64,000 nt of DNA. It comes from Adineta steineri. Taxonomy: Eukaryota > Rotifera > Eurotatoria > Adinetida > Adinetidae. The notes under the pieces are model-generated. The model was not told the DNA's origin. It was given only the letters and a program-made list of their open reading frames with translations, and searched no databases. Every line of letters begins with the position of its first letter. The stretch's first letter is position 1. Shown piece after piece: positions 23,225-37,399 of the stretch. The stretch spans positions 46,377-110,376 of the forward strand of contig CAJNOI010000030.1 in assembly GCA_905250115.1 (NCBI GenBank). Direction: 5' to 3'. The translations under genes were made by a program, and so were the position numbers.

Positions 23225-24252
23225 TGAAATATTATTTGAACACAGATAGGTAAACAATAATTCTATGTATTAAGCGCTTAAATATTCATTGAATTCTATT
23301 CAGTATTAAATCAATATCATCTTAAGCTTTCTTCGTATTAAATAAAAAGATAAAAACGGATATTCTTTTGCGTCATCTATTTCCTCTGTTTATTTATTCC
23401 ATTAACGGTACATACACTCGAGCACTATGTCGTGAAACATCACTAATGCATCGATTAAATGTCTTATGAAAGTAGATGCTTATTTTCTTTCCTAGTAAGT
23501 TTCAACAATAAAAATAGATTCCATCTCTCATTTCAAACAGACTTATAGAGATTCTATTTCGGTAACAACATATAAATAATGATAGAAAAATCTATATGTA
23601 AATTTCTAAGAATTATATCGAATATACTCGCACATTATTAAATAAAATAATATCGAAATTCATCTGCTCATATTTCTATAGTAAAGAAAACAAAATGCGT
23701 ATGAAGTTTTAGCCTAACTTATATGAATCTCACTATTTTATCGTTTAATGTTTTAATCCTTCATGAAGAATATATTAAAGTCAATGTGTCTATAAATTTT
23801 ACTTATTTCTAACTATATAAAATATCGATTTGTTAAGATTTCTTCTTATATTCAATAATACATCTTTTCTTTCAAATAAATATCTAATTAGATAAGTTCT
23901 CATGCAAAGAGATACGGTTATAAATAACTATGACAATGTAGAAATTTATTCAATTGTGTTTATAGATGCTTAAATGAAGCAGAAGAAAAGAATAAGCAAT
24001 ATGTATCGATACAGAAATGTCAATATAACTTTCTATACGTTGAAATTATTGACGTGAAAAGATATTACACATGATTCATAGTGTCGTTGATATACGCTTT
24101 GATATGTATAACAAAAATAACTCTCTATTCTTTTCTTTATCCAAAAATAAATAGAGACTTCTTATTTATATGTATTTGTCTTCTCTTATTATCATTGCTA
24201 TCATAAAATATAACAAGACGATTTATCTTTAGAATCTCGATAAAATACTATA
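23225..24252. other. Intergenic, upstream of CD36-like gene
   Basis: About 1 kb of AT-rich sequence that should contain the promoter of the scavenger receptor gene. No exon or RNA gene is supported. Confidence 0.45.
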
Positions 24253-27200
24253 ATGGAACAATCATCGACGCCAACACCGTAAATTAATTTTTTTTTTCTT
24301 TTGATTTATGTATTTTTTTGATTTATTTTGCAGTACAATTCAAATGAAAAAATCTATTAGAATATGTTCATTTCCTGTTCGTATTACATGCGAAACATTA
24401 TTACTACTTATATTATTCGCACCTTTTATTATCTTTATATTTAAATGGCCTAGTGTTGAAACTATTATACATACAAAAGTTCTTGAAGTAAATATATAGC
24501 TAATATGAAAAATAAAAATAATAGTAATTTTTTTTCCTTTTTAGAAAACACGTTTAGCTCCATTGTCAGATGGAAATGAAAGTTGGATTAATCCTCCAGT
24601 TACAACTTTACGTGCTTATCGTTTATTTAATATAACAAATTATATGGATATAATGACAAGTTCAAATAATACATTAATGAAATTTCAAGAAACGGATCCA
24701 TTTTTATACAAGTATGTCCTATTATTTTTATCTGTAAACAGACGAATGAATTATATATTTAATCGAGACAGTATCCTGAGTACTACCAGAAATAAATGTG
24801 TGCGAATTGTCTTCGACGGTAAAATGATCTAAGTCTGCTTTCTTATTTATGCATCGAATTTTAACCATAATATTTATAGGACAGAGCTTTGCAAGTATCT
24901 TATGACTAGTATTTCTATCCAAAAACGAGTCATTACTAGTGAGAAACTGTCCCTGTCTCATCATAACTTTTGACAAAGAATGAAATTCATTAACTTTGCA
25001 GTATGTGGAAAGAGTATCTATACTTAAGTCTTTCGTACGCGAAGCTATTCTAAATCATACAATTTTTTTTTAGAGTTACTGTTAAAAAAAATAATGTCAA
25101 ATGGTTAAATAATAATACACAAATTCATTATTCAACTGAACGTTTATTTAAACGATATGGTCAATATAACGAAACATTACTTAATCAAGAAGGTGCTTTT
25201 GTTGATATACTTCGTGTTGTAAGTCTATTGAGAAGAAATTTATAATAAAGAAAATTAATTTATGTTTAGATGTTTCGAACGAAATTTGCTCGTGTTGCTG
25301 ATTCAGTTTTTTTTATTCTTGGAGGAAATAATGCATTTAACTATTCGAAAGCTATTGATAAATTAGAAGGTTATATATCTCCAATATTTGCTGCTATTTC
25401 ATCAAGAATGCAAGGACCAAATAAAGATAAATATGGATTTATTTATCGAGTAAGAAATAATAATATAAATACAAAGAATATAAAAAAAAATATATTTTAT
25501 TTAGTATAATGGAACAAATGGATTTAATTTTACTATTCATACTGGTATTAAAAACTCAACAATAAAAGGACAAATGATTAATTTTGAAACTGAATAGTAT
25601 GATTTGATTTTATAATTATAGTTTTATAGAATTTTTTGTTTTTTAGTACACCATTTAAAACCAAAAGTCAAGATTGGCAAACAGATATTTTTGGTAAGAG
25701 AAATTTTGTTTAGAAGATTTTGAAAATTATTTTTTCTTTATTTCAGATGGTTTAACATTTCCACCATTAGGAAATCCACCAAATCGAAAAGTTATTAATG
25801 TATTCCAACCAGATTTTTGTCGGTTTGTAGATATAATACAAAATAATGATTGTTTTTAAGATTCGATGAATTTTCTTTTAGACCTGTACAACTTCGTTAT
25901 AATCGAACAGTGTCGAAATTTGGTTTTGATCATTTACATGAATATGTTTTGAAATTAGTCGATGTAGAAAAATGTCCTAAAATGGATGAAAATTGTCCAG
26001 AAGCTGATAAACTTGATATTACAAAATGTCTTTCAGGTATGTAAATTTAAAATAGGAATCAGTTCTCAAGTTGAGTTTGATACTTAAAGAAGACTTGTCG
26101 TTTTCTAAGCTTCAAAAAGAGTATCTGTGCGTAAACATGATTTGTAGGATGGGTCTAATTAATGATTTTGTAATCGCATATCATTCATATTTTGATACTA
26201 TCTCCATTTGTCTGGAAAAATAATAATATGAGTAGCGATGTTGATATAAAGTTTTGTGAAAGTAGTCTTTTTCTAGGTATAGTATCGAATACAACTGGTT
26301 GGTGAAAGAGGGACTCGAACAATGGATATTCATTAATAATTAGTCAGAAAGCACTGGAACATTCATGATTTAGCATTTTCAATAACGTTTGCTTTATTTT
26401 TCTATTGCGCAATAGTTCTTCAATAAGACATAAGACTCATTCGAATCCTTTTTAACTTTTAAAAGTCCATCATATAAACAAGCGCTAAGATGAAATGTTA
26501 ACCTTGCTCATATACAAATTACAAATAAACAGAAATTCTGTAAATAGTGTAATTCGCAGTAATACTGCAAACCCACACGAAGAAAAACTGAAGAAGACAA
26601 GATTTTCTTTCTAAGTGTTCAATAGGTTTACATTTCAATAATGTAGAATCGTTCTTTCTGTCTTTTAAATGTTACTAATATTGTCTAACAATATAAATAT
26701 ATCTTTGGAAGATACACAAAATCATCAGAAAAAAATATTTTATTTAAATTATAATGTTTTTTTGTTTCAGCGGAAATACCTGAAGAAACTGTTTTTCTAT
26801 CAAAACCACATATGTTTGGTCATAATGCTTCATCGACGAATGTTGATTTTAAACCTGATTTTGATAAACATGAATCAACAATTTATTTTGAACCACTTTC
26901 TGGCACACCAATTCGAGCTCAATTACGTATTCAATTAAGTACAAATGCTTGGATTGATCGACTTCGACTTAATGCAGATGGATCAACAGAGTATGAAAAA
27001 ATTTCTTTTTAAAAGTAAAATTTCTTTTTTTATTATTTAGTCCTACTAATACACGTGCTATTCGTCGTCTTATTCCAATGATGTGGATTGATCAAGTAAC
27101 AAGAAAATTTTTATTTTATTTTTTATTTTATTTCGTGTTTTTTAGACAATAATACTTCATAATGAAACATTACAACGTTTACATCATGTTACTGTTATTC

Positions 27201-27455
27201 TCGAAAAAGGACATTATGCTTATGAATCACTTAGATTAGTCTACATAATTATCGCATTTTTATCACTTTGTGCTATTATCGTCATAATTGAATTATTCTT
27301 TTTTAATCGAAGAGTAAGTTTAAAAAGAAAAATACAATTTTAATATTTTATTCATATTTATTTAGCGTCAATCGAAGCAAAGTTTATTATTTGAACCTGT
27401 TAAAGATCAAGAAAAAGAATTATTACGTCCACCAATAACATCGGCAAATGCTTAA
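24253..27455 (+). CDS. CD36/SCARB family scavenger receptor
   Basis: CD36-family proteins are two-helix membrane proteins with a large glycosylated loop that bind lipids, lipoproteins or other ligands, or act in lysosomes (LIMP-2). Thirteen exons join in frame: 24253-24278, 24334-24487, 24545-24711, 25074-25218, 25270-25449, 25505-25596, 25647-25693, 25747-25822, 25882-26036, 26771-26990, 27041-27095, 27146-27313, 27366-27455; total 524 residues. The N-terminal helix (ETLLLLILFAPFIIFIF) is followed by family blocks WINPPVTTLRAYRLFNITN, VFFILGGNNAF, FLSKPHMFGHNAS, IYFEPLSGTPIRAQLRIQL and LIPMMWIDQ. A C-terminal helix (VYIIIAFLSLCAIIVIIEL) ends in a short tail with LLFEP, a possible sorting signal. 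Exon 9 has two in-frame acceptors. The subfamily is not resolved. Confidence 0.92.
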
Positions 27456-30400
27456 TATACATAATAATAATCGATTGGAATTCTATCTTGTGATAAGGAA
27501 TGTAAAATTCGTTTTGTTTTGTTACTGAATACAATTGATTGAATAATTTCTCATAAAATATGAAAAAGTTTGTTTGTTTGATATGAATGCTTGTTGTTTT
27601 TTTTTTCTTTGTATGTAAATAAATTTCAAAAGATTTGGTGTGAAGTGATTTTTGTGTTGTATATTGAATGCAAGCATATGGATTTATTTATTTCATTATC
27701 CTATCTCGTTTGTTTTCTTTCTCAAATATATAAGAAAACTGAAAAAAACTTTAATGAAAATGCATTTATTAATATAGTACTATATGATAGAAAGCACATG
27801 TTGTTTTAATCTTTTTTAAGACTGGCTTACTATAGAGGGAAATCACAAATTTGCTAAATTTATCAAAATGATATTATTTTCATGAATGAAATGACAAGAA
27901 GTGATGTGTAATCGCTTTGATCCGTACTCTTGAATAAGGTCTCGAACAGTTGCAGACACAATTATGACAGTTCGAGATATTTTCTCGTTTTTTTTGTCTT
28001 ACACATGGCATAAGAGATCATATAATCATATCGATAGTAAGGAAAAATCCGAAGTCTCACGCGTTACCTTATGCGAAATTTTAATGGTGCTTTAAAGCAT
28101 CACCGCTCCTAAAAAAGTTTGAATGTAATAGACACTTGAAAATTTATAATCTTCTTTTCTTCAGTTTTGTGTGTCGATGAATAAGACACACTACATATTT
28201 CTCAAGTAATCTAATAATAATCGCATGATACTATGCTTGTATTTATAATTAAAATACATTAAATTCGATCACAATAGAATTGATTATAATGACACTAGAA
28301 TCTTCATTTTTCTCACTTCTAATGAAAATTTTCTAAATCAGTATATTTCCTTTATCAGTAGACATACAAAATTTTAAACTTTATCTTGATGTATATAACT
28401 TAATGCGAGAAGAAAAAGTTCACATGTAATTACGAATACATTTTACATTGAACAATTTCATTGAGACAAAAATTTAATGAAAAGGTAAGTAACAGAAATC
28501 AGAGAACTAAAGCATAATTTATATTACATAATTCCTCGATAATATACTATCGTATGATAAGTATATGTCCATGGTTATACCAAATGATCATATTCTATTC
28601 ATAAAGATCATAGTCAAACTGCATATGTCATGGCTTTTTGTACCTAAAATTCTTGTTAAAATATATTGTATAATAGAATGCAGTCAACTATGTATTAAAA
28701 TGAACAGCTGTTTCCTTCTTTTACCATGGTCATATGTAAAAATACATCTGTTTAATATAAGTTATTTATATTCTGAAAATATCGAAGGTTATTAAATAAA
28801 TTAAAAGTGAAGAAGATATCATCGATGTATATAGATTCTTGTACGAGGGCCAAAAACCTGGCAACTGATAGTAAATCAAATTCGCTCAGTTTACAGGTGA
28901 TGAGCCTAATACTTAAGAATCTTTTTCATTTGATAATTTCTTCGTTGTTGTTGTTGATTGATGAATCTAGGTTAATATCGTGCAGGTACACAATTACTTG
29001 CTTAAATCAATTCAATGATAAACATTAGCAAACAAATGTGAACCTGTCCGAAAACTAACCTTTTAGTAGATGATATATATTCTATATGAAAAAAAATAAT
29101 TATAAACGATAAAGAAAAAGTCAGCTCTATATATACTCGAAATATTTTCTATATCTTCCGATTTTTTCACCAATAATAATTAATCAAATCATGTAGATAA
29201 ATAAATAAAGACAAGTTCATCATTCAAAAAAAGAAAAAGAAAAGGAAGTTGACTAATCGTTTTTTAAAGATGCTTATATTGCTTGGCAATTTGTTTATTA
29301 TTATATGATGATGTTGATCTATTAATGAGCCATGATTATCTGGTTATGTATTGTGCGTGATTGGAAGAAATGAATAGTGAGCGAAAGAAATATATAAAAC
29401 GATGACTATTGTATCAATGATCATAGAGTTTATTTGCATATAGAAAGAGGCACCAACTGTTGAAATATACAATAACGTTCTTTTTTTTTATTTGAGAATG
29501 AGAGTATTAGATATTTATTGAGAATAATCAAAATTTGTAAAATTAATTATTTCCATTCTTTTATGCATCATTTCTCACTTGAATGATGAAATTGTCAGTT
29601 TAACAATGATTGATGATAGAAACAATATCATTTAATTTTAGAGCAAAAAAAATAGGATATTCTCATATGTATCGATCATTAAAAAAACCCAGTCAATATG
29701 TGCTCATCTATCGATAATGTATTTCATCGTTTCAGTAGAATTTTGGTAAATCACATGAATTTGAATGTATATTAATATATTTATAGTACAATGTATGATT
29801 TGTATATGTTCGAATCTAGTTTAAACGCTTTCTTCGTTCGGAAAATGTTAATTTCTTAGATTATAGAAAAAATACTGTTAAGGAATCTTATGAAATAAAT
29901 TAGATATATGATATCTTTTATATTAAGTTATGAGTAACATATTTTAGAATTTTGTTAACATAATAAAATCAGAGATGTTTTATTTCACATAAACAATATT
30001 ACTTAATAATACATAAAATTCAAGTGTACTGATAATCTCAGTTGAATATTCATAGACTGTGGCAGAGATGCGCATCCCTACATTTGAAAATTTTTCTTAC
30101 ACTCTCTCCCTTCCAATTTCATTCATATTGTCTTCTTATGTTTTACTTCTACGATGAAATCTATGTAAATATATATTCATATAATATAATGAGAATCTAT
30201 TTCTGACAATAATAATAATAGAAAATTTTTCTTGATAAGTTTATTGAATAATATTAATGAATACAGACAACAACAACAAAAACAATGTCAAGCATTCAAC
30301 TCAAATTCAAATAGAAAAAATTCAATAAATGTGATGACGGTGTCTATGATTTTACTTTTTTTAATCAAATGTATCCACTGATTAAAATAAAATGAATCAT

Positions 30401-30462
30401 GAAAATTACTAGTTGAATTTAAACTGAATGCGTAGCATTAGTGAAAAAGTCCATTGTTGTTT
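27456..30462. other. Intergenic between convergent genes
   Basis: About 3 kb separating two convergent genes. A short hairpin GGTGCTTTAAAGCATCACC lies near 28085-28103. Open frames at 27591-27809, 28565-28795 and 28807-29028 have no splice continuity or family features. No RNA gene seen. Confidence 0.45.
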
Positions 30463-33400
30463 TTACTTTTTCTTCCAGAATGCAAAAAAGAATGACACTA
30501 TTATGATAACGAAAAGTAGACAACAGATGCATGTGCAACAACTACGACAACGATTAATTTTATCTTCATATGAATCTCCTTGTGAAACTTGATTAGTGTC
30601 GTCTATATCAATTGTTATTTGGCTCGTACGTCTTTCATTGTCTGAAAGAGATCGTAAATCACCTTGATAATTATCTGGATGAAGAGGTCGTAAAACATCT
30701 TGATAATTATCTGGATGAATATATGCTTCTAAAGCTTTTCGATAAAGAATTTCATTGATTGATTTACTTGGCGGATCCATCTTTGGTTTATCAAATTTCA
30801 TCATCCACGTTGGACATGTTTTATAATATGCCTCTTTTAATTCGTTAATACGATTTCTTGAAATAGTTTCACCTGTTTTGCATGCATCAATTGCTCGAGA
30901 AAAAAGTGCAGCACACTCTTGACATTCTTTAGAACGTGTACCATGAGGATGCTTCTCAGCAATAACTTTATGTATATTACTAATAAGACCTGGTAAATTA
31001 TTTGTGAATGTATCAAGTACATGATCAACAATGAGTTCATCAGTTACTTCTGTACCACGAGAGTTTTTTGCAGATGGATAAAAAAATGGTTGCTCGACAT
31101 TTGTAATTTTAATTTCATCACCCCAATAAACCCAATATTGATCACCATCTAAATCAGATCCAGCTATTTCATTACAAGTAGGTCGAAAACCTTCGGTCGA
31201 AAATACAATGCAATCACGTATACAATTCTCAAGTTCTGGTATAAAAACTGCTTCAAGTTTACGAATATCTCCTGGATGAAGACATGGATTTTTAGTCACT
31301 ATGACAGATCCTAAAATGAATAGATAAAGATAATTTGAACCTTGTATAAAATAATAAGGATAAAACTTATACCTTCATGTACTTTGTATTTTTCGGATCG
31401 TGATGAATTTTCGAGATTACGATATTGAATAAAACATTGTCCGGGTTTTAATTTTCCAGTTTCATCTGCAATTCCAAATAGATTTCGAGCCTCGTTTAAT
31501 GGTAATGGAATTTTATTTCGACGAAGAAAATATTTTCTGTTAAGTTTAAAAACATAAATAATTAATAGAAACATATTTAGTATATTAACTAACGTATTTT
31601 TATATTTTTGTCGCATTGAATTAATAACTGATTGATCAAGAGAGTCTAATGCATTCAAATAACTTTTAGCTGGTGGATGCCAAAATTCTTGTCGATCAAT
31701 ACATCGTGTTTGAATAGATTCAAATACACCATTAGAAATACCTAAATCACTCAACAATCGAATAACTTGATTATTCAAACTTAAAGGCACTAAAAACAAA
31801 CAAAATAATGTAAAATTATATTAATCAATCATTTACTAGGACGAGCATGATCGACAATGTGCAGAGTCCAGTCAGTACCATCAAACTTAATCATACTCTC
31901 TCGAACTAAAATATAGAATTTATTGTCACCTAGTTTTGATTCAGGATCAATCGATAACATTCCTTTGCATCCGGCAATTCGAATTTGAAAAGCCGAAGGT
32001 ATATCACACTAAAATCTCGTAATATGTAATGAGTTTTATACTTTAAAATACTCTACTGCATTCATAATTGGAATGCCAATACTTATTGCCACCTTCTTTG
32101 CAAGATCGAACGAAATTTTACCACAACCATCCGTAAATTTAAAGTCATTACGTTCAATATCTGGAATAGTAATAGCCATATACTCTATTGTTTCTTGTCT
32201 AGATTTAAAAAACTAAAAATTTATTATTAATAAACAAATATATTTATGGTTCTTAGAGTCATACCATTTTTTTCATGCGTGAGAAAAAAGACGGTGTTCT
32301 TTTTATATAAGGCTCTCCATCTGCCTTCTCAGATTCACCTTTGTAAGTCAATTTAATCTAAATATAAAAATTGAAGATTATAATATCATATAATCGTTTA
32401 AAGAAATAGAAATCTGTTTTTACCTCGGTTGGTTTTGATGTTGTCAGATATAGACCAACTCTTGCAGTATAAGTCGATACTTGGCGAATCTTTGACACGT
32501 CACCAACTTTTTCACGCGCTGATTTCATGTTTTCTCCGACAGGTACTGATAAAAACCAACCAGCTTGATCTTTCATTTGACTGTTTGATGAACCAAAATA
32601 GCGATATTGACGATCCTTGTAACGTATACCTTGAAGCATTTTATTTCTAAAATAAACTTTCATTTGAACATCTATATCCCTAATCTTATCTATTCCATTA
32701 TAATCACGTATATGAACAAGTAACCAGTTTTCTGAAGGATATAAATCAAATCCTCGATGACAAATTGTTGATTGCAATGGTTGATATTCGATACGATGTG
32801 GTGTAATAATGACAAATGGTACCTCTTTTAATTGTGGCAATACGTTAGAAGGTTTATCATGTATTTTTAAAGTTTGTTCATTTAATGCATCTTGAATTTG
32901 ATAGCAATGATTTTTTTTTAAATTATGCCATATTGTACAACATAAATTGTAAAATTTTTTCTCTCGTATGGTACGTATCCATTGAGAATTGGCAGAATGC
33001 TTATCTTGAAATTTATAACCCAATGACCAGAGCATTTCAATTCCATATGAATCATAATGAGAGTTATATGATGGTTTGCCCATTCGAGGAAGATTATCAG
33101 AGTGTTTATGCCATTCAAATAGAGCAAAATTTATATGAAATACATTATCAGATGCTCTTCGAGAATATCCAGCAATGGGTAAGTCACGTAAAAAGATCCA
33201 TGCCATATTAGCTGGAAAAAAGCGGATAAGTAAATCACTGCATAATGGTATTTCTTCCATCATTCGTTTTTTATCACTAAATATACAAATTAAGAGAAGA
33301 AAAAAAATTTAATTATTTTTAAAATTATTTTCGATCACTCTTTTATTTCAATGATCATATAAGTAGAAGTGTATCGAATACTAATAATTTACACTCAATA

Positions 33401-34295
33401 CATGCACACTAAAGATGAAGATTACAATCATCCAGATAGTTAAAAACAATGAGATATACTGCGTTTCTAATAAAATAAAGTTTGACATATGCAACAGTGC
33501 AATCGTATAACTGAATCTATTCAGTAGTAAAAATCCTTTCAAAACGGTTCTATACGATCATATTTATACAATCTCAAAATGTTTAATCTACTGAAGAAAC
33601 AAGCAAGTGAAAATCAACAAGGCTTTATGGCATTTAATAGATGAATTCTCTACTATATTTTTATTCTTGTATGTGTATGATCTATATTGAATATGAGACA
33701 AAGTTTTGTAGCTTACGGATGATTCTGCTCGTTGCGTTGTTTAATTATCGGCGATGCTTGAAGTTGAAAAATCATTTGTATTGAATTATCATTAGTAGAA
33801 TGATTGATTAAAATTTGTGGATCTATATTTTTAAGGTGAATTATGAAATTATGTGTTGTCGTTTCCAAATTAATTGCTTTAGGAAATTTTTGAACATAAA
33901 TACGAGCAAGAGGTCGATCATTAAAATGTCCCATAAACGTATCATATGATAGCATTGATCCAAAACTATAAACAACTGGAATTTCATCTGGAACTTTCAT
34001 CAAGATTTGACTACGATCTTGAATATCATCCAATGATTTTGTCTGAATATTAAACCAAACATGACGATGATCACTTGTTAAAATATCACGTAAATGAAAA
34101 CGTATAAAATATGCCATTTTACGTTCATAGCTGCTTGTCTGTTCAACATCAGATTGTTCAAATGAATTTCTATTTAATTCTCTTTGAAATCTTAGTTTAT
34201 CATTTATATTTTTCCATATCATATAACTTGCATTTGTCTTTAATTGTACATTTTTGAATTGGCATGGTACATGATCACCTTCTACAGACTGGCAC
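30463..34295 (-). CDS. Eukaryotic RNA-dependent RNA polymerase (RdRP), with C-terminal membrane anchor
   Basis: Cellular RdRPs (QDE-1/EGO-1/RDR family) copy RNA in small-RNA silencing. Exons 33717-34295, 32424-33276, 32265-32357, 32057-32212, 31837-32008, 31594-31789, 31373-31536 and 30463-31310 join in frame to about 1018 residues. Family signatures: FGSSNSQMKDQAGWF, FTDGCGKIS (about 535), IPSAFQIRIAGCKG, ARPMPLSLNNQVI, VTKNPCLHPGDIRKLEAV and the metal-binding catalytic motif GSDLDGDQYWVYW (about 788-800). After the catalytic domain come two tandem HPDNYQ repeats, a Ser/Asp-rich linker, and a terminal CCTCICCLLFVIIIVSFFF helix followed by AFWKKK, i.e. an apparent tail anchor. The 5' end is uncertain: exon 34295 opens in phase 2, and a small upstream exon at 35359-35369 (ATG CTT CAA AG) is phase-compatible and could supply the start. 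Confidence 0.93.
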
Positions 34296-37200
34296 CTATT
34301 TGAAAAAATAACAAAACTATTGTTGCAAACAAAATAAACTCAATTATTTCAGTTCCAGTTAAGACATAGAGTACCAGAACTTTCTCACTGATGAAAATGC
34401 TGTTAGGCAAAAGTTTTATTGAAATTCCTACTATATTTTAGATACTAAGAAATAAAATTTGTGGAGAAGATGTTTATGACTATGATGATATTTTACATTG
34501 AGTAAAATGTTTGTTTAATCATTGAATGTTTTATATTAGATATCTCATTAATGTATATAAAATATCACTACACTACTGATTCATATTTCATCTGTAGAGA
34601 TACTCGAGTAATGGATGTTTCCTCGTTCGTCAAACAAGTTCGATTGAATCAAGCCAGAATATATCTTCGATTTATCTTTTCAAAATTTTCTTATTATTCA
34701 GATACTAGAATTTTAACTGTAACTAATTTCATTCTCAATCTCAGCATTAGATTTCATCCGTTTTGTGATAATGTTAGTATAAAGTTATTCCACAAAATTT
34801 GTATTTTTTATTCTTCCAAAGTAACAATATAAATCGACACTAACTATAGATAAAGATATCACTCCTATTCTACTGATTTAGGATATTTGTTCAAATAACA
34901 AAAAATATGTGACACTCACAGACGTCAATGTCTAGGAAAATTTATATAGCTACTTCTCAAACTGTCGTTAATAATTAAAGATGTTTTACACTTTCTTTTG
35001 TTTAGTCATGTCTGCATCAATATTGTTTTTTTCCTTACCCTCGTTATTAGCGACTACACTACTTGTAGTAAATATTAAAAAACAATTCTATTTTAAGAAG
35101 TTTTCCCAACATGAAAATAGTAGTACAGAATACACTGAACATAAATAATCTTAGCAATTTGATATCTATATATATTATTTTCGTCTTTCTTTCTTAAAAC
35201 GATATTTTTCAATAGATTATATTCAAAATTCATGTACAGATATGATAAATAGTATAATTAATATTAATTAAAATTGTAAGCCAGATAGTTCCAAGTTATT
35301 TTGCATTTATATGGCTTGGATTATTTCGTGTAAGTAAATAGCTGAGCGAAAAACATACCTTTGAAGCATTTTGTATGCTAGACAAGAGAATGAAATTTAA
35401 TGGTGGCTGCTCGGTGTAGTAACCTTTATATAAAATAAAGAGAAAAATAAATTTTATTTTATTTTTTCCTCTATGAATTTTTTTTATTTTTCTTACTGTT
35501 CTTAAAAAGGACAAACTGACTAGACATTTCTGCATTAGAAGTAAAAACAGACGAAGCAAAGATATAAAAATAAGTTTCCTAATAATTTGATTTATATATA
35601 ACGGACAATAAATATTTTTAGGATGTAGAATACTATACTCGATTAAATCAAATTTTATGTTGTGCACGAAGTAATGCCGATTATTCAGTGAACTCAATAT
35701 ATATATAGTAAACTTCTTTTTCTTTAAACGTTCCATTTTTGAGCTAATCAAACAACAAAACTATTTTTTTCATCTTATAATTGATCACCAAAAAAAGAAT
35801 GATACATTCAAGAGAAAACATCAAAAATACTTCTAAATTAATTGATCTTTATTAATAAGATGTTTATATCTGTCTATGTGTACATAGCCGTTTGTCTACG
35901 TATCAACACTTTCTTTCTATTTACTTGAATTTATTGATATTATCATTCTTAATTAAAAAAAAGAAAATTAATCAAATAAAAGTAAACTAACTTTCTCCGT
36001 GCGTGATCGTATAACAACAATATTGATTTTATCATAATTAAGATGTTCTTTTAAGAAATCAAAACTACTAGCAATATAATTAGAATCTAAGCAGAAATAT
36101 TTTGTATAAAAATAGTTGTTTTTACTACGAGATTTGATTTTTATTATAAGTCATTATGTTTCAGTATATAGACTAAGTCTTATCACTGATGCCAAACTGT
36201 TATATATATGTCATATATATGCTGCTTATTGATTATGTTTATTTAGATGAATTTTAGGCAAAAAAAATTCTATAGGGATCGATCGAAAGGTAGTCAGAGT
36301 CGACGAACACGAATCTGACGTCAATTTTTTTATGATTTTTTTTAAGAATCATTTTGTAGATGAAGAACAGTCTTTTAAAAAAGTCTATAGCTCTGTTAGA
36401 AATACCATTTCCACGAGAAAGAGTTGAGCGAATCTTTGTGCGAGCGTTACTTGTAATATAGAAAGTCTTTATTAGTAATTATAAATTTCAAATCGATTAA
36501 TATTAACTATAAAAAAAGAACATTCATTAGAAATATTAAATCATACATTAAAAAAAGTATTTCACTTTAACTTGTCAATATATATATATATATTCTCGAC
36601 TGTAAGGAGGATGATAAGAAAAAAATTAAAATGAGTTTGTTTGTGTGCCTGTTTGAAAAAAAACTATTCTCAACTGAGAACGTTTGAGTATTCAGAGCTG
36701 AAGCTGCTCCTCTGTCGCTTCCTATTTTGATTGTTGAACAAATGGACCAGCGAAATAGTTGATAAATAAAAGATAATAGTTTTCAACTAAAAACCACGTG
36801 CTATTTCTCATATACATCTAATTTATTTTTATTTTTGCATAAAACAATTTTATTACATATCGCCTTCGCTATCAACATTCTTCTGTTCTGTTCTGTTCTC
36901 TTTCTCTCTATACAACGTGTGCAATTTTTTTTACTCTCCACGATGAGTGTAGACAAATGTCATGCTTGAATGAATATAATAATTTTAATCGTTATTTCTT
37001 TCCACGTGGTATCGAATTCAACCACAATCGATCATATTAAAGGATTTATTTTATTTATTGTGCTTCAAAGATATCTTTTGTTATTTCAAAAAAAGACAAT
37101 AAATAAGAGATATTTCTAATTATTTTATTTGAATTTAAAAACAAAGAGTGAATATAAAAAAAAAAGAAAATGGTAGATAAAAAATACGGAAGTACCTAAA

Positions 37201-37399
37201 TGATTAACAAATGTGAATGTTTTGTATTCTGTACGCCAATAAATGCAATTCGTCGGTCCTATGAAGACAACAAAGAAGTATACAGTCGAATACTAGAATT
37301 TAAATGGAAGAATAATGTGAAAGAAAATATATAAAAAATAAAATACAATATTAGAACTATTCTTTCTTGAATAAATAAAAGAATAATCTTAGGAAAATA
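34296..37399. other. Upstream region of RdRP: possible first exons plus spacer
   Basis: If 35359-35369 is the first RdRP coding exon, 34296-35358 is a 1.06-kb intron. Other minus-strand stretches with protein-like character are 35359-35424 (GYYTEQPPLNFILLSSIQN, then a donor) and 35998-36094 (NYIASSFDFLKEHLNYDK, then a donor GTTAGT), but their phases do not fit the known exon directly. They may belong to an alternative or decayed N-terminus. The rest is AT-rich spacer. Confidence 0.4.

Noticed and set aside
26285-26320. Segment whose reverse complement reads TTCGAGTCCCTCTTTCACCA, like a tRNA 3' end
   Set aside because: The five bases flanking the TTCGAGT loop do not pair and no cloverleaf can be drawn; also it lies within a CD36 intron.
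32429-33211. Plus-strand open frames of 73 and 108 codons
   Set aside because: They are antisense shadows of a long RdRP exon with clear family motifs.
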